The translations under genes and the position numbers were made by a program. Shown in pieces: positions 31,418 to 39,122 of a stretch of DNA of 64,000 nt. Under the pieces are notes generated by a model that did no database searches, was not told the origin of the DNA, and saw only the letters and a list, made by a program, of their open reading frames with translations. Origin of the DNA: Variovorax paradoxus (GTDB lineage: Bacteria > Pseudomonadota > Gammaproteobacteria > Burkholderiales > Burkholderiaceae_C). The first letter of the stretch is position 1; the number at the start of each line of letters is the position of its first letter. The stretch lies in contig CP063166.1 of NCBI GenBank assembly GCA_016806145.1, positions 2,976,001 to 3,040,000 of the forward strand. The letters are read 5' to 3'.

Positions 31418-33559
31418 TCAGAGCGCGATACTCACGCCGAGCCGCAGCGTGCGCGGTGCGCCCGGGAACAGGTAGACGTGGCTGAACTGATAGGGCGATT
31501 CCTTCCAGTAGCGGCGATCGAAGACGTTGTCGACGGCCAGCGACCAGCTGGTGTTCACGCCGTTGAGCCTGGTGTCGTAGCGCAGCACCGCATCGAGACG
31601 CGTCCACGACGGCAGGCGGATCGAACCATCGAGCAGCACGTTGCGCCGGCCTTCGTACGACAGCTGTCCCGCGATCTCGAGGCCCGCCACCGCGGGCACG
31701 CGGTAGGCGACCTGCGCGCGCAGCACCTGCTTGGGCACGTTGGTCGGCGACTGCCCGTTGAGCGCGGGATCGGCCGTGCTGCCGCGGCGCTTCGCATCGA
31801 TGACCGACACGCTGCCGTCGAGCCGCCAGGGTCCCTGGTTCCATTGCGCGCCGGCCTCCAGCCCGCGATGCACGGCGCGGCCGTCGTTGCGCACCGTGCA
31901 CGATTCGCCGCAGGCATCGAGGTTGGTCAGCGGCCGCGAGATGTCGAACCACGCGAGCTGCCAATTGAAGGCCTCGTTGCCGCCCTTGAGGCCCAGCTCC
32001 CATTGCCGCGACGCGAGCGCCGCGAGCGCCTGCCCCGCATTGCTGTAGAGGTCGGGCCGGTTCGGCACCACTTGCGATTCCACGCCCTTGCCCCAGCTCG
32101 CATAGGCCAGCAGCTCGGGCCGCAGCACGTAGCTCACGGCCACCCACGGGGTGGTCACCTCCTGCTTGTAGCCGGTCGGGTCGGAGCCGTCGTTGCCGAT
32201 GCTGCTGCGGTCGAGCCGCGTGTGGCGCACGCCGACCCAGGTGGTGAAGCGCTCGTTCCAGCGGATCGCGTCCTGCAGGGTGAGCTCGGTCGAGCGCTCG
32301 TCGCGGTTGGTCTGCGGCGTGGCGGCGTCGGGCGCCGGCGGCACGAACGAGGTCGCCCAGATGTTGCCGGTGCCCGCGTAGTTGTAGGCCTGGTTCTGGA
32401 AGCGGTTGCGCACGCGGCTTTGCAAGAGGCCGATGCCGAGCTCGTGCCGCACGCTGCCGGTCATCACGTTGCCCTTGAGGTTGAGGCTGCCCGCGGTCTG
32501 CGTGCGGCGCTCGTTCTCGCTGCGGAAGTCGTAGACGTCGAAGGTGCCGTCGCTGCAGTAGCGGTCGTAGTTGCCCTCGGCGCCGCAGCCGAAGGCGTAG
32601 GCCAGGCGGTCGTCGGTGCGCAGCCGCTGCCGGCCGATCTGCGCGCTCCAGCGCCAGTCGGCGTTGATGGCCTGGCTGAAGCGCAAGGTGCCGGTCAGCG
32701 CATCGAATTCCGAAGGCTGCGACCAGGGCTGGTTGTTGAGGTTGATGCGCGGATCGACCGGCGCCGGCAACCGGGCACCCAGCAGGCTGTAACCGTTCTG
32801 GCTCGGCTGCGTCTTGCGGCTCTTCTCGATCTCGAACTCGAGCACCGAGTCGCGCGTGATGCGCCAGTCGGCCGCGAGCGAGAACAGGTTGCGGTTGCCG
32901 TCGAGGTCGTGCACCAGCGGCTTGAGGTTCTCGGCCGCGACGTTGATCCGGTAGCCGAACTCGCGCTGCGCGCCGAAGCGTCCGCCGAAGTCGACCGCGC
33001 CGAGCAGGCTGCCGCGGCTCGTGGTCTCGATGCGCACGGTGCGCAGATCGTGTTCGGTCGGCCGCTTGACCACGTAGTTGACGAGCCCGCCCGGCGCGCT
33101 GGTGCCGGCCTGGATGCCGCTGGTGCCGCGCAGGATCTCGACGCGCTCCTTGTTGTCGAGCGGGATCGAGGTCTCGGCGCTGATCGGCAGGCCCTCGCGC
33201 CGATAGTTGAAGCGGTTGTCGAGCACGAAGCCGCGCACCGTGAGGTAGTCCCAGTAGCCGGCTGAGTTGTAGGCATCGGTCACCGAGGCATCGAACTGCG
33301 TGAGGTCGGCGAGACGGCGCGCGCCGCTCGCGCGCAGCTGGTTGCTGTCGATCACGGTGGCCGACAGCGGCAGCTCGCGCAGCGGCACGTCGCCGAAGCC
33401 GCTGACCTCGGCCGGCGGCGCGACGGCGGCCGGGTTCACGGTCACGGCGGGCAGCGCGGTGGTGTCCTGTGTCTGGGCGAAGGCGCCGTGGGCGGCGAGC
33501 AGGGCGGCCATCGCGCAGGCAATGGGCGTGCGCGAAAGAAGGAGAGAAGGATGCGTCAT
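31418..33559 (-). CDS. TonB-dependent siderophore-type outer membrane receptor
   Basis: 713 aa from the ATG at 33559. A signal peptide (about residues 1-31, ending AAHGAFA) is followed by a plug domain with LRASGARRLADLTQFDASV, TVRGFVLDNRFNYRREGLP and VEILRGTSGIQAGTSAPGG, and a C-terminal beta-barrel ending APRTLRLGVSIAL. The class is usually called siderophore receptor. The gene begins 10 nt after the thiE stop, at the end of thiO-thiS-thiG-thiE, which suggests uptake of thiamine, its precursors or a carrier rather than iron; that substrate is inferred from position only. Confidence 0.85.
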   Translation of the reverse strand: MTHPSLLLSRTPIACAMAALLAAHGAFAQTQDTTALPAVTVNPAAVAPPAEVSGFGDVPLRELPLSATVIDSNQLRASGARRLADLTQFDASVTDAYNSAGYWDYLTVRGFVLDNRFNYRREGLPISAETSIPLDNKERVEILRGTSGIQAGTSAPGGLVNYVVKRPTEHDLRTVRIETTSRGSLLGAVDFGGRFGAQREFGYRINVAAENLKPLVHDLDGNRNLFSLAADWRITRDSVLEFEIEKSRKTQPSQNGYSLLGARLPAPVDPRINLNNQPWSQPSEFDALTGTLRFSQAINADWRWSAQIGRQRLRTDDRLAYAFGCGAEGNYDRYCSDGTFDVYDFRSENERRTQTAGSLNLKGNVMTGSVRHELGIGLLQSRVRNRFQNQAYNYAGTGNIWATSFVPPAPDAATPQTNRDERSTELTLQDAIRWNERFTTWVGVRHTRLDRSSIGNDGSDPTGYKQEVTTPWVAVSYVLRPELLAYASWGKGVESQVVPNRPDLYSNAGQALAALASRQWELGLKGGNEAFNWQLAWFDISRPLTNLDACGESCTVRNDGRAVHRGLEAGAQWNQGPWRLDGSVSVIDAKRRGSTADPALNGQSPTNVPKQVLRAQVAYRVPAVAGLEIAGQLSYEGRRNVLLDGSIRLPSWTRLDAVLRYDTRLNGVNTSWSLAVDNVFDRRYWKESPYQFSHVYLFPGAPRTLRLGVSIAL

Positions 33560-33569
33560 TCGGTCGGGT

Positions 33570-34538
33570 TCAGGGCTTCGCAGCCGATGCGGTGCGGTGG
33601 GCGTCGATGGCGGCCATCCATTGCGCGGCCGTGCCTTCGGGGTCCTCGGCGGCCACCAGCGCGCGCACCACGGCGACGGAACCGACGCCGGTGGCGAGCA
33701 CCTCGGGCAGGCGCAACGCGTCGATGCCGCCGATGCCCACCTGCGGATAGCCGCGCAGCAATCGCGCATAGGCCGCGAGCCGCGCCACGCCCTGCGGCGC
33801 GGTCGCCATCTTCTTGAGCGTGGTCGGATAGACCGCGCCCATCGCGATGTAGCTCGGGCTCACGGCGTCGGCGCGCACCATCTCGGCATAGCCGTGCGTG
33901 CTGACGCCCAGGCGCAGGCCGGCGGCGTGGATCTGTCGCAGTTCCTCGGGCGCGAGCGCATCGAGGTCTTCCTGGCCCAGGTGCACGCCGTAGGCACGCG
34001 CCTCGATCGCCACGCGCCAGTGGTCGTTGATGAACAGCAGCGCGCCGGTGCCCTGCACGGCCTCGACGGCCGCGCGCACTTCGCGCGCCACGGCCGTCGC
34101 GTCCTCGGACTTGAAGCGCAGCTGCACCGTCGGCACGCCCGCGCGCGCCATGCGGCCGACCCAGGCCGCATCGGGCAGCACGGCATAGAGGCCGAGCTGC
34201 TCGGGGCAGGGCGCGAAGGCGTTGTCGCGCGCCGCCGGCGGAAATTCGCGCAGGCCGAAATCGGCGGGCGCATCGGGCCAGCGCTGCGCATCGAAGCCGC
34301 CGAGGCGCTCGCTCTGCGCGCGCCAGGCGCGTGCGATGCATTCGGCGTCGATGCCGATGAAGCCAAGCGCGCCGCAGGCCTGTCGCGCGCCGCGGTAGAT
34401 GGCGTCGTCGGCGCTGTAGGCGATGGCGGCCGCGGGGGCCGAGGTGGCGGCGCCGAAGCGCAGGCCATGCGCCGCGACGATCTCATGCGCGACGCGCGCG
34501 CGGTCCGGTTGCCGTTCGTGGTTCATGGCGCCGCTCAT
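33570..34538 (-). CDS. thiE: Thiamine phosphate synthase with N-terminal extension
   Basis: 322 aa, much longer than the usual 210 or so. ThiE joins HMP pyrophosphate and thiazole phosphate to make thiamine monophosphate. The catalytic TIM barrel occupies about residues 110-322: [61 protein letters not shown] and IGGIDA. The first 105 or so residues ([20 protein letters not shown] and following) form an extra domain not present in standard ThiE. The ATG at 34538 overlaps the thiG stop (ATGA), so translation is coupled; an internal ATG at 34526 is the alternative. Confidence 0.9.
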   Translation of the reverse strand: MSGAMNHERQPDRARVAHEIVAAHGLRFGAATSAPAAAIAYSADDAIYRGARQACGALGFIGIDAECIARAWRAQSERLGGFDAQRWPDAPADFGLREFPPAARDNAFAPCPEQLGLYAVLPDAAWVGRMARAGVPTVQLRFKSEDATAVAREVRAAVEAVQGTGALLFINDHWRVAIEARAYGVHLGQEDLDALAPEELRQIHAAGLRLGVSTHGYAEMVRADAVSPSYIAMGAVYPTTLKKMATAPQGVARLAAYARLLRGYPQVGIGGIDALRLPEVLATGVGSVAVVRALVAAEDPEGTAAQWMAAIDAHRTASAAKP

Positions 34539-35350
34539 CCCGCGTGATGCCAGAACGGCGTGCCCAGCACCGGCGTGCTGGCCTGCGCCGCATCCTGCGC
34601 GGCCATGGCGCCGGCGCGGCGCGCGGCCCGGCCGGCCTGCACCGCATCGGCGAAGGCACCGGCCATCGCGACCGGGTCCTGCGCGAGAGCGACGGCGGTG
34701 TTCAGCAGCACGCCGTCGAAGCCCCACTCCATCACCTGGCAGGCATGCGAGGGCAGGCCCAGTCCCGCGTCGACCAGCATCGGCACCTCGAGCCGGTCGC
34801 GCAGCACCTGCAGCGCATAGGGGTTGACCGGCCCGCGGCCGGTGCCGATCGGCGCGGCCCACGGCATCACGGCCTGGCAGCCGATGTCGACCAGCCGCTG
34901 GCACAGCACCAGGTCCTCGGTGCAGTAGGGCAGCACCTTGAAGCCGTCGCGGATCAGCTGCGAGGCGGCATCGACCAGGTTCAGCGTGTCGGGCTGCAGC
35001 GTGTAGTCGTCGCCGATCAGCTCGAGCTTGATCCACGGCGTGCCGAACAACTCGCGCGCCATCTGCGCGGTGGCGACCACCTCCTGCACGCTGTGGCAGC
35101 CCGCGGTGTTGGGCAGCACCGGCACCTCGAGCCGGCGCAGCAGCTCCCAGAAGCCGTTGCCGAGCTCGCTGTTGCCCGAGCCCTGGTTGGCGGTCTGGCG
35201 CCGCAGCGAGGCCGTGAGCATCGCGGGCTTCGCGCGCTTCACGGCGGCCTCGAGCAGGTCGGGCGAGGGGTAGCGCGCGGTGCCCAGCAGCAGGCGGCTG
35301 TGGAAGGTCTCGCCGTAGAGCACCAGCGGATCGTTCGGGGTCGTGGTCAT
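34535..35350 (-). CDS. thiG: Thiazole synthase
   Basis: 271 aa from the ATG at 35350 (GGAG 9 nt upstream; an upstream in-frame ATG at 35368 lacks this). It makes the thiazole phosphate ring from deoxyxylulose phosphate, dehydroglycine and ThiS-thiocarboxylate. The family opening [21 protein letters not shown], the imine-forming Lys in [31 protein letters not shown] and [11 protein letters not shown] are all present. Glycine oxidation by neighbouring ThiO supplies the imine. It lies between thiS and thiE and overlaps thiE. Confidence 0.95.
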   Translation of the reverse strand: MTTTPNDPLVLYGETFHSRLLLGTARYPSPDLLEAAVKRAKPAMLTASLRRQTANQGSGNSELGNGFWELLRRLEVPVLPNTAGCHSVQEVVATAQMARELFGTPWIKLELIGDDYTLQPDTLNLVDAASQLIRDGFKVLPYCTEDLVLCQRLVDIGCQAVMPWAAPIGTGRGPVNPYALQVLRDRLEVPMLVDAGLGLPSHACQVMEWGFDGVLLNTAVALAQDPVAMAGAFADAVQAGRAARRAGAMAAQDAAQASTPVLGTPFWHHAG

Positions 35351-35373
35351 CGGTCTTGTCTCCATCAATGCGT

Positions 35374-35580
35374 TCAGCCGCCCGTCACGGGGCGGATCAC
35401 TTCGACGCGGTCGTCGGGCCGCAGCGCGCGCGCGGCATAGGCCGAGCGCGGCACGAACTCGCGGTTCACGGCCACCGCGAAGGGCGGCGTGGCATTCAGC
35501 GCGGCGAGTGCGTCGGTCAGCGTGGCGTGCTCGGGCAGCGCGAAGGGCTTGTCATTGATCAGGATGTTCATCGTCGTCAT
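35374..35580 (-). CDS. thiS: Sulfur carrier protein ThiS
   Basis: 68 aa from the ATG overlapping the thiO stop (ATGA at 35577-35580); an internal ATG at 35571 would give 65 aa. It is ubiquitin-like: [20 protein letters not shown] opens the beta-grasp fold and the C-terminus ends VTGG, the Gly-Gly needed for adenylation and thiocarboxylate formation. It gives sulfur to ThiG. Its partner thiF is not in the window. Confidence 0.95.
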   Translation of the reverse strand: MTTMNILINDKPFALPEHATLTDALAALNATPPFAVAVNREFVPRSAYAARALRPDDRVEVIRPVTGG

Positions 35581-36662
35581 GGGGTCTCCAGGCCGAAGCC
35601 CTGCGCCAGCGGCGAGCGGCCCTGCGCGAGCCACTCCATCGCGACGTCGAGCAGCGCGGGCGCGATCATGAAACCGTGGCGGTACAGGCCGTTGATCTGC
35701 AGCACGCGCGGCCGCGGCTGGCGCAGCGCGGGCAGGTTGTCGGGCAGGGTGGGGCGGCACTGCGTCGCGATCTCGACGATGCGCGCCTCGGCGAAGCCGC
35801 TGTGCACCGCATAGGCGGCACTCAGCAGTTCGAGCGTCGAGCGCACGCTCGCGGGCGACATGTCGTTCGATTCGATCTCGGTCGCGCCGATCACGAACAG
35901 GCCTTCGGGCTTGGGCGCGATGTAGAGCGGATAGCGCGGATGCACGAGCCGCGTGGGCCGCGCCAGCGTCACGTCGGGCGCATGTACGCGGATCACCTCG
36001 CCGCGCACGCCGCGCAGCGCGTTCCACTGCGGCCGGGCACCGAGGCCGCGGCAGTCGATCAGCCAATCGGGCTGGCCCGGCGAACCGGGCGCGAAGTCCT
36101 CGGGCGCGCGCGGCGACTGCCAGTGCAGCGTGACCTTGTCGTCGGCCTGCAAGGTCGCGAGCAAGGCGGCCAACAGCGCGCGGTTGTCGAGCTGGCCTTC
36201 GCCGGGCAGGAACAGCCCGCTGGCGAAGCGCCGGCCCAGCGAGGGCTCGAGCGCCTCGATGCCCGCTCCATCGAGCGTGCGCATCGGCGCCAGCTCGGGC
36301 ACCTGCGTGCCGGTGTGGGCCAGCACGCGCGCGAGCCGCGCGGCCTCGTTCGCATCCTGCCGGTGCCACAGCACCAGCGTGCCTTCGCGCTGGAAGAACA
36401 CCGGCCGCGCCAGCGGAGCGAGCAGCTCGGGCCAGCGTGACAGCGCGTGGTGGCCCATGCGCACCAGCGGCACCGGCGCCACCGCCGACTCGGCCAGCGG
36501 CGCGAGCATGGCCGCCGCCACGCGCGCGGCCGCGCCTTCGGCCTCGGCGCTGCCCGCTTCGTAAAGGTCGACACGGCAGCCGGCCCGCGCGAGCGTCACG
36601 GCCATCAGCCGGCCCATGAGGCCCGCGCCGAGGATCGCCATCGATCGAAAGGGCAGGTTCAT
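35577..36662 (-). CDS. thiO: Glycine oxidase
   Basis: 361 aa from the ATG at 36662, placed 7 nt after GGAG; the ATG at 36668 is too close to that site. FAD-dependent oxidation of glycine to iminoacetate feeds ThiG. The dinucleotide-binding motif is ILGAGLMGRLMAVTLARAG near the N-terminus; LFLPGEGQLDNRALLAALL and the late DNLPALRQPRP / INGLYRHGFMIAPALLD region are typical of DAAO-family oxidases. It starts the leftward thi operon and is divergent from thiD. No TPP riboswitch fits in the 44-bp gap. Confidence 0.92.
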   Translation of the reverse strand: MNLPFRSMAILGAGLMGRLMAVTLARAGCRVDLYEAGSAEAEGAAARVAAAMLAPLAESAVAPVPLVRMGHHALSRWPELLAPLARPVFFQREGTLVLWHRQDANEAARLARVLAHTGTQVPELAPMRTLDGAGIEALEPSLGRRFASGLFLPGEGQLDNRALLAALLATLQADDKVTLHWQSPRAPEDFAPGSPGQPDWLIDCRGLGARPQWNALRGVRGEVIRVHAPDVTLARPTRLVHPRYPLYIAPKPEGLFVIGATEIESNDMSPASVRSTLELLSAAYAVHSGFAEARIVEIATQCRPTLPDNLPALRQPRPRVLQINGLYRHGFMIAPALLDVAMEWLAQGRSPLAQGFGLETP

Positions 36663-36706
36663 CGCCATGCTCCTCGGGCCTTCGAATCGCGTCGATAATT
36701 TTCGGC

Positions 36707-37561
36707 ATGACCCAAGGACCCACCCAGCGCTATGCGCGCGTGCTCTCGATCGCCGGCTCCGACAGCGGCGGCGGCGCCGGCATCCAGGCCGATCTCAAGA
36801 CCTTCGCGGCCCTCGGCTGCTACGGCATGACGGCCATCACCGCGCTCACCGCGCAGAACACGCTCGGCGTCACGGGCATCCACGGCGTGCCGCCGGCCTT
36901 CCTCAAGGCGCAGATCCAGGCCGTGGTCGAGGACATCGGCGTCGACGCGGTCAAGCTCGGCATGCTGCATGCGCCCGAGGTGGTCGAGGTCGTGGCCTGG
37001 GCCATCGACCACTACCGCCTGCCGAACGTGGTGCTCGATCCGGTGATGGTCGCCACCAGCGGCGACCGCCTGATCGCGGCCGAGACGGTGCAGGTGCTGG
37101 TGCGCGAACTGTTCCCGCGCGCCGCGGTGGTCACGCCCAATCTCGACGAGACGGCCCTGCTGATCGGCCATGCGATCGACGGCATCGGCGCGCTCGATGG
37201 CGCGGCCGACGAGCTGCTGGCGCTGGGCGCGCGCGCCGTGCTGCTCAAGGGCGGCCACCTGCCGGGCAGCGAGGTGGTCGACGTGCTGTTGCAATCCAGT
37301 GGGGAACGCACGCGCCTGGCCTCGCGCCGTATCGAGAGCCGCAACCTGCACGGCACCGGCTGCACGCTGTCGTCGGCCATCGCCGCGCACCTGGCATTGG
37401 GTGCTGCGCTGCCCGAGGCGGTGGAGCGCGCACGCGCCTACATCCTCGGCGCGATGGCGGCCGCTGTCGACGTGCGGGTCGGCGCCGGTCATGGCCCGCT
37501 CAACCACGGCTTTGCGCCAGTGCCGACGCAGCGCCTGCCGCTGCGGGCTTCGGCCGGCTGA
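36707..37561 (+). CDS. thiD: Bifunctional HMP kinase / HMP-phosphate kinase
   Basis: 284 aa. It phosphorylates the pyrimidine precursor HMP twice. Family elements: VLSIAGSDSGGGAGIQADLKTF, the VVLDPVMVATSGDRL region, TPNLDETALLIG, LLKGGHL and the anion hole/catalytic Cys segment NLHGTGCTLSSAIAAHLALG. The start at 36707 has no ribosome site; a -10-like GATAAT at 36694-36699 lies 7 nt before the ATG, so a leaderless mRNA is possible. The 3' end overlaps the convergent cytX gene by 62 bp. Confidence 0.95.
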   Translation: MTQGPTQRYARVLSIAGSDSGGGAGIQADLKTFAALGCYGMTAITALTAQNTLGVTGIHGVPPAFLKAQIQAVVEDIGVDAVKLGMLHAPEVVEVVAWAIDHYRLPNVVLDPVMVATSGDRLIAAETVQVLVRELFPRAAVVTPNLDETALLIGHAIDGIGALDGAADELLALGARAVLLKGGHLPGSEVVDVLLQSSGERTRLASRRIESRNLHGTGCTLSSAIAAHLALGAALPEAVERARAYILGAMAAAVDVRVGAGHGPLNHGFAPVPTQRLPLRASAG

Positions 37562-38840
37562 GCCAGGCCAGCACGAAGGTCAGCGCGAGCGTCGGCAGCG
37601 CCGAGCCGAACTGCGGCGCCCACTTCGCGAGCGCGTGGTAGGCCGCAATGCCCGCGATCCAGATCAGCGCCGCCGCCAGGTCGACCTTGGGGCGCGCGCC
37701 GGCCGGCGCCACCGCGCGGCCGCCGCCCAGCCGCCCGAGGATCACGCCGTAGAGCGGCACGAACACCGAGCTCAGCAGCAGCAGGAAGGGCTCGAGCGTG
37801 TGCATCGGTAGCACCAGCGCGAGCGCGATGCACAGCACGGCCAGCAGCAGGCCCCAGCGCTTCACGCTCCAGCGCGGCAGCAGGCTGTGGGTGGAGACCG
37901 AACCCGAATAGACGTCGCCATAGGCGTTGTCGAGCTCGTCGATCAGGATCAGGCCCAGCGCCACCAGCCCGCCCTGCGCCAGCAGCAGCGCCGTGACCAG
38001 GCTGGTGCCGGGCTCGGCCACGCTGACCACCATCACGCCCAGCGCATAGCACCAGATGTTGGCCAGCGCATAGCCGATCCAGGTGCCGCTGAAGGCGCTG
38101 CCGAGCCCGCCGGCGCTGCGCTTGCCGTGGCGCGCATAGTCGGCCACCAGCGGCAGCCACGACACCGGCATCGCGATCACGAGGTCGAGGGCGCCGAACA
38201 TGCCCATGCTGCCGTCGCCCGGGCGCGACCAGAAGGCATCGAAGCCCTTGGCATGCAACTGCGTTGCGAATTGCCAGCTGAGCCACAGCAGCGACAGCAC
38301 CACCAGCGGCAACCCGAAGCGGCTCACGAAGCGCCGCACCAGCTTCACCATCGAGCCCGCGAGCAGCGCCAGCAGCACCGCGCCCCACAGCAGCGTGGTC
38401 GCCACGCCGCCCCAGGCACTGCCCAGCCATGGCCCGGCCACCGACTGGCCGATGGCCTGCGTGCCCTCGCGCATGATCACCAGCTCGAAGGTGGTCCAGC
38501 CCACCAGCTGCACGATGTTGAGCAGCACCGGCAGCCGCGCGAAGGCGCTGCCGTAGGTGGCATGCATCAGGCCCGCGCTGGCCAGACCGCTCTCGCAGCC
38601 CAGGCGCGCGGTCCAGGCCAGCAGCGCGGCGCCGAGGCACGAGCCCAGCGCGATCGCGATCGCCGCGTCGCGCGTGCCCACGGCCGGCACCAGGTAGGCG
38701 CCGATCTGCATCACCAGCAGGCCCACGCCCAGGCTGAACCAGAGCGAGGCATGGTCGTGCCAGCCGAAGACGCGCTGCGACGCCGGCAGCGGCGTCAGCG
38801 CCTCGTTGGCGAGAGGGTTCGATGTGTCGTCGTGTGCCAT
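37500..38840 (-). CDS. cytX: HMP/thiamine-precursor permease CytX-type
   Basis: 446 aa from the ATG at 38840 with GGAG 8 nt upstream. About twelve hydrophobic helices with the NCS1 (purine/cytosine permease) pattern; ASLWFSLGVGLLVMQIGAYL opens the transport core. In many bacteria CytX-type permeases behind a TPP riboswitch are predicted to import hydroxymethylpyrimidine. The riboswitch at 38931-39011 and thiD next door support that role. The last 62 bases overlap thiD in antisense. Confidence 0.88.
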   Translation of the reverse strand: MAHDDTSNPLANEALTPLPASQRVFGWHDHASLWFSLGVGLLVMQIGAYLVPAVGTRDAAIAIALGSCLGAALLAWTARLGCESGLASAGLMHATYGSAFARLPVLLNIVQLVGWTTFELVIMREGTQAIGQSVAGPWLGSAWGGVATTLLWGAVLLALLAGSMVKLVRRFVSRFGLPLVVLSLLWLSWQFATQLHAKGFDAFWSRPGDGSMGMFGALDLVIAMPVSWLPLVADYARHGKRSAGGLGSAFSGTWIGYALANIWCYALGVMVVSVAEPGTSLVTALLLAQGGLVALGLILIDELDNAYGDVYSGSVSTHSLLPRWSVKRWGLLLAVLCIALALVLPMHTLEPFLLLLSSVFVPLYGVILGRLGGGRAVAPAGARPKVDLAAALIWIAGIAAYHALAKWAPQFGSALPTLALTFVLAWLSRPKPAAAGAASALAQSRG

Positions 38841-38843
38841 CCG

Positions 38844-38860
38844 TTTTGCTCCGGGCAAAA
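38844..38860 (-). promoter_or_regulatory. Hairpin over the cytX ribosome binding site
   Basis: On the minus strand TTTTGC-CCGGA-GCAAAA is a perfect 6-bp stem with a 5-nt loop. The GGAG Shine-Dalgarno of cytX lies in loop and stem. Together with the riboswitch upstream, this is a candidate for the translation-blocking part of the switch. Confidence 0.5.
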
Positions 38861-38930
38861 GGTTTGGCAGGTGGGCGAGGCTCCAGCGGCGCGGCCGGCA
38901 CGCGAGAGAACGTGACAGGCCGCCGGACCA

Positions 38931-39011
38931 GCTTCCCTGCGCGAGGATTACCTCAATCAGGTTCAAAGGGACTTTCTCAGCCGGGTCGGCAAGCCGACCC
39001 AACACCCCTAG
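38931..39011 (-). ncRNA. TPP riboswitch (thi box)
   Basis: On the minus strand the conserved elements follow in order: CTAGGGGTG, GGCTGAGA, CCCTTTGAACCTGAT, GGTAATCCTCGCGCAGGGAAGC. These form the pyrimidine- and pyrophosphate-sensing helices of the TPP aptamer. It begins about 170 nt and ends 90 nt upstream of the cytX start. High TPP should lower cytX expression. Confidence 0.95.
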
Positions 39012-39122
39012 CGAACCGCCATTTTAGGCCTGTCGCGGCGTACCGGGGGCATTCCGCGAAGTCCGGGACAATCCGCGCCACAACGAACGCGGGCGCGCAT
39101 GAGCGCGCAGGAAGGGAATCAC

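Noticed and set aside
31399..31418. Inverted repeat AACTTTT...AAAAGTT at the end of the TonB receptor gene as a terminator
   Set aside because: Stem is AT-rich and no U-tract follows on the minus strand; it is too weak to call.
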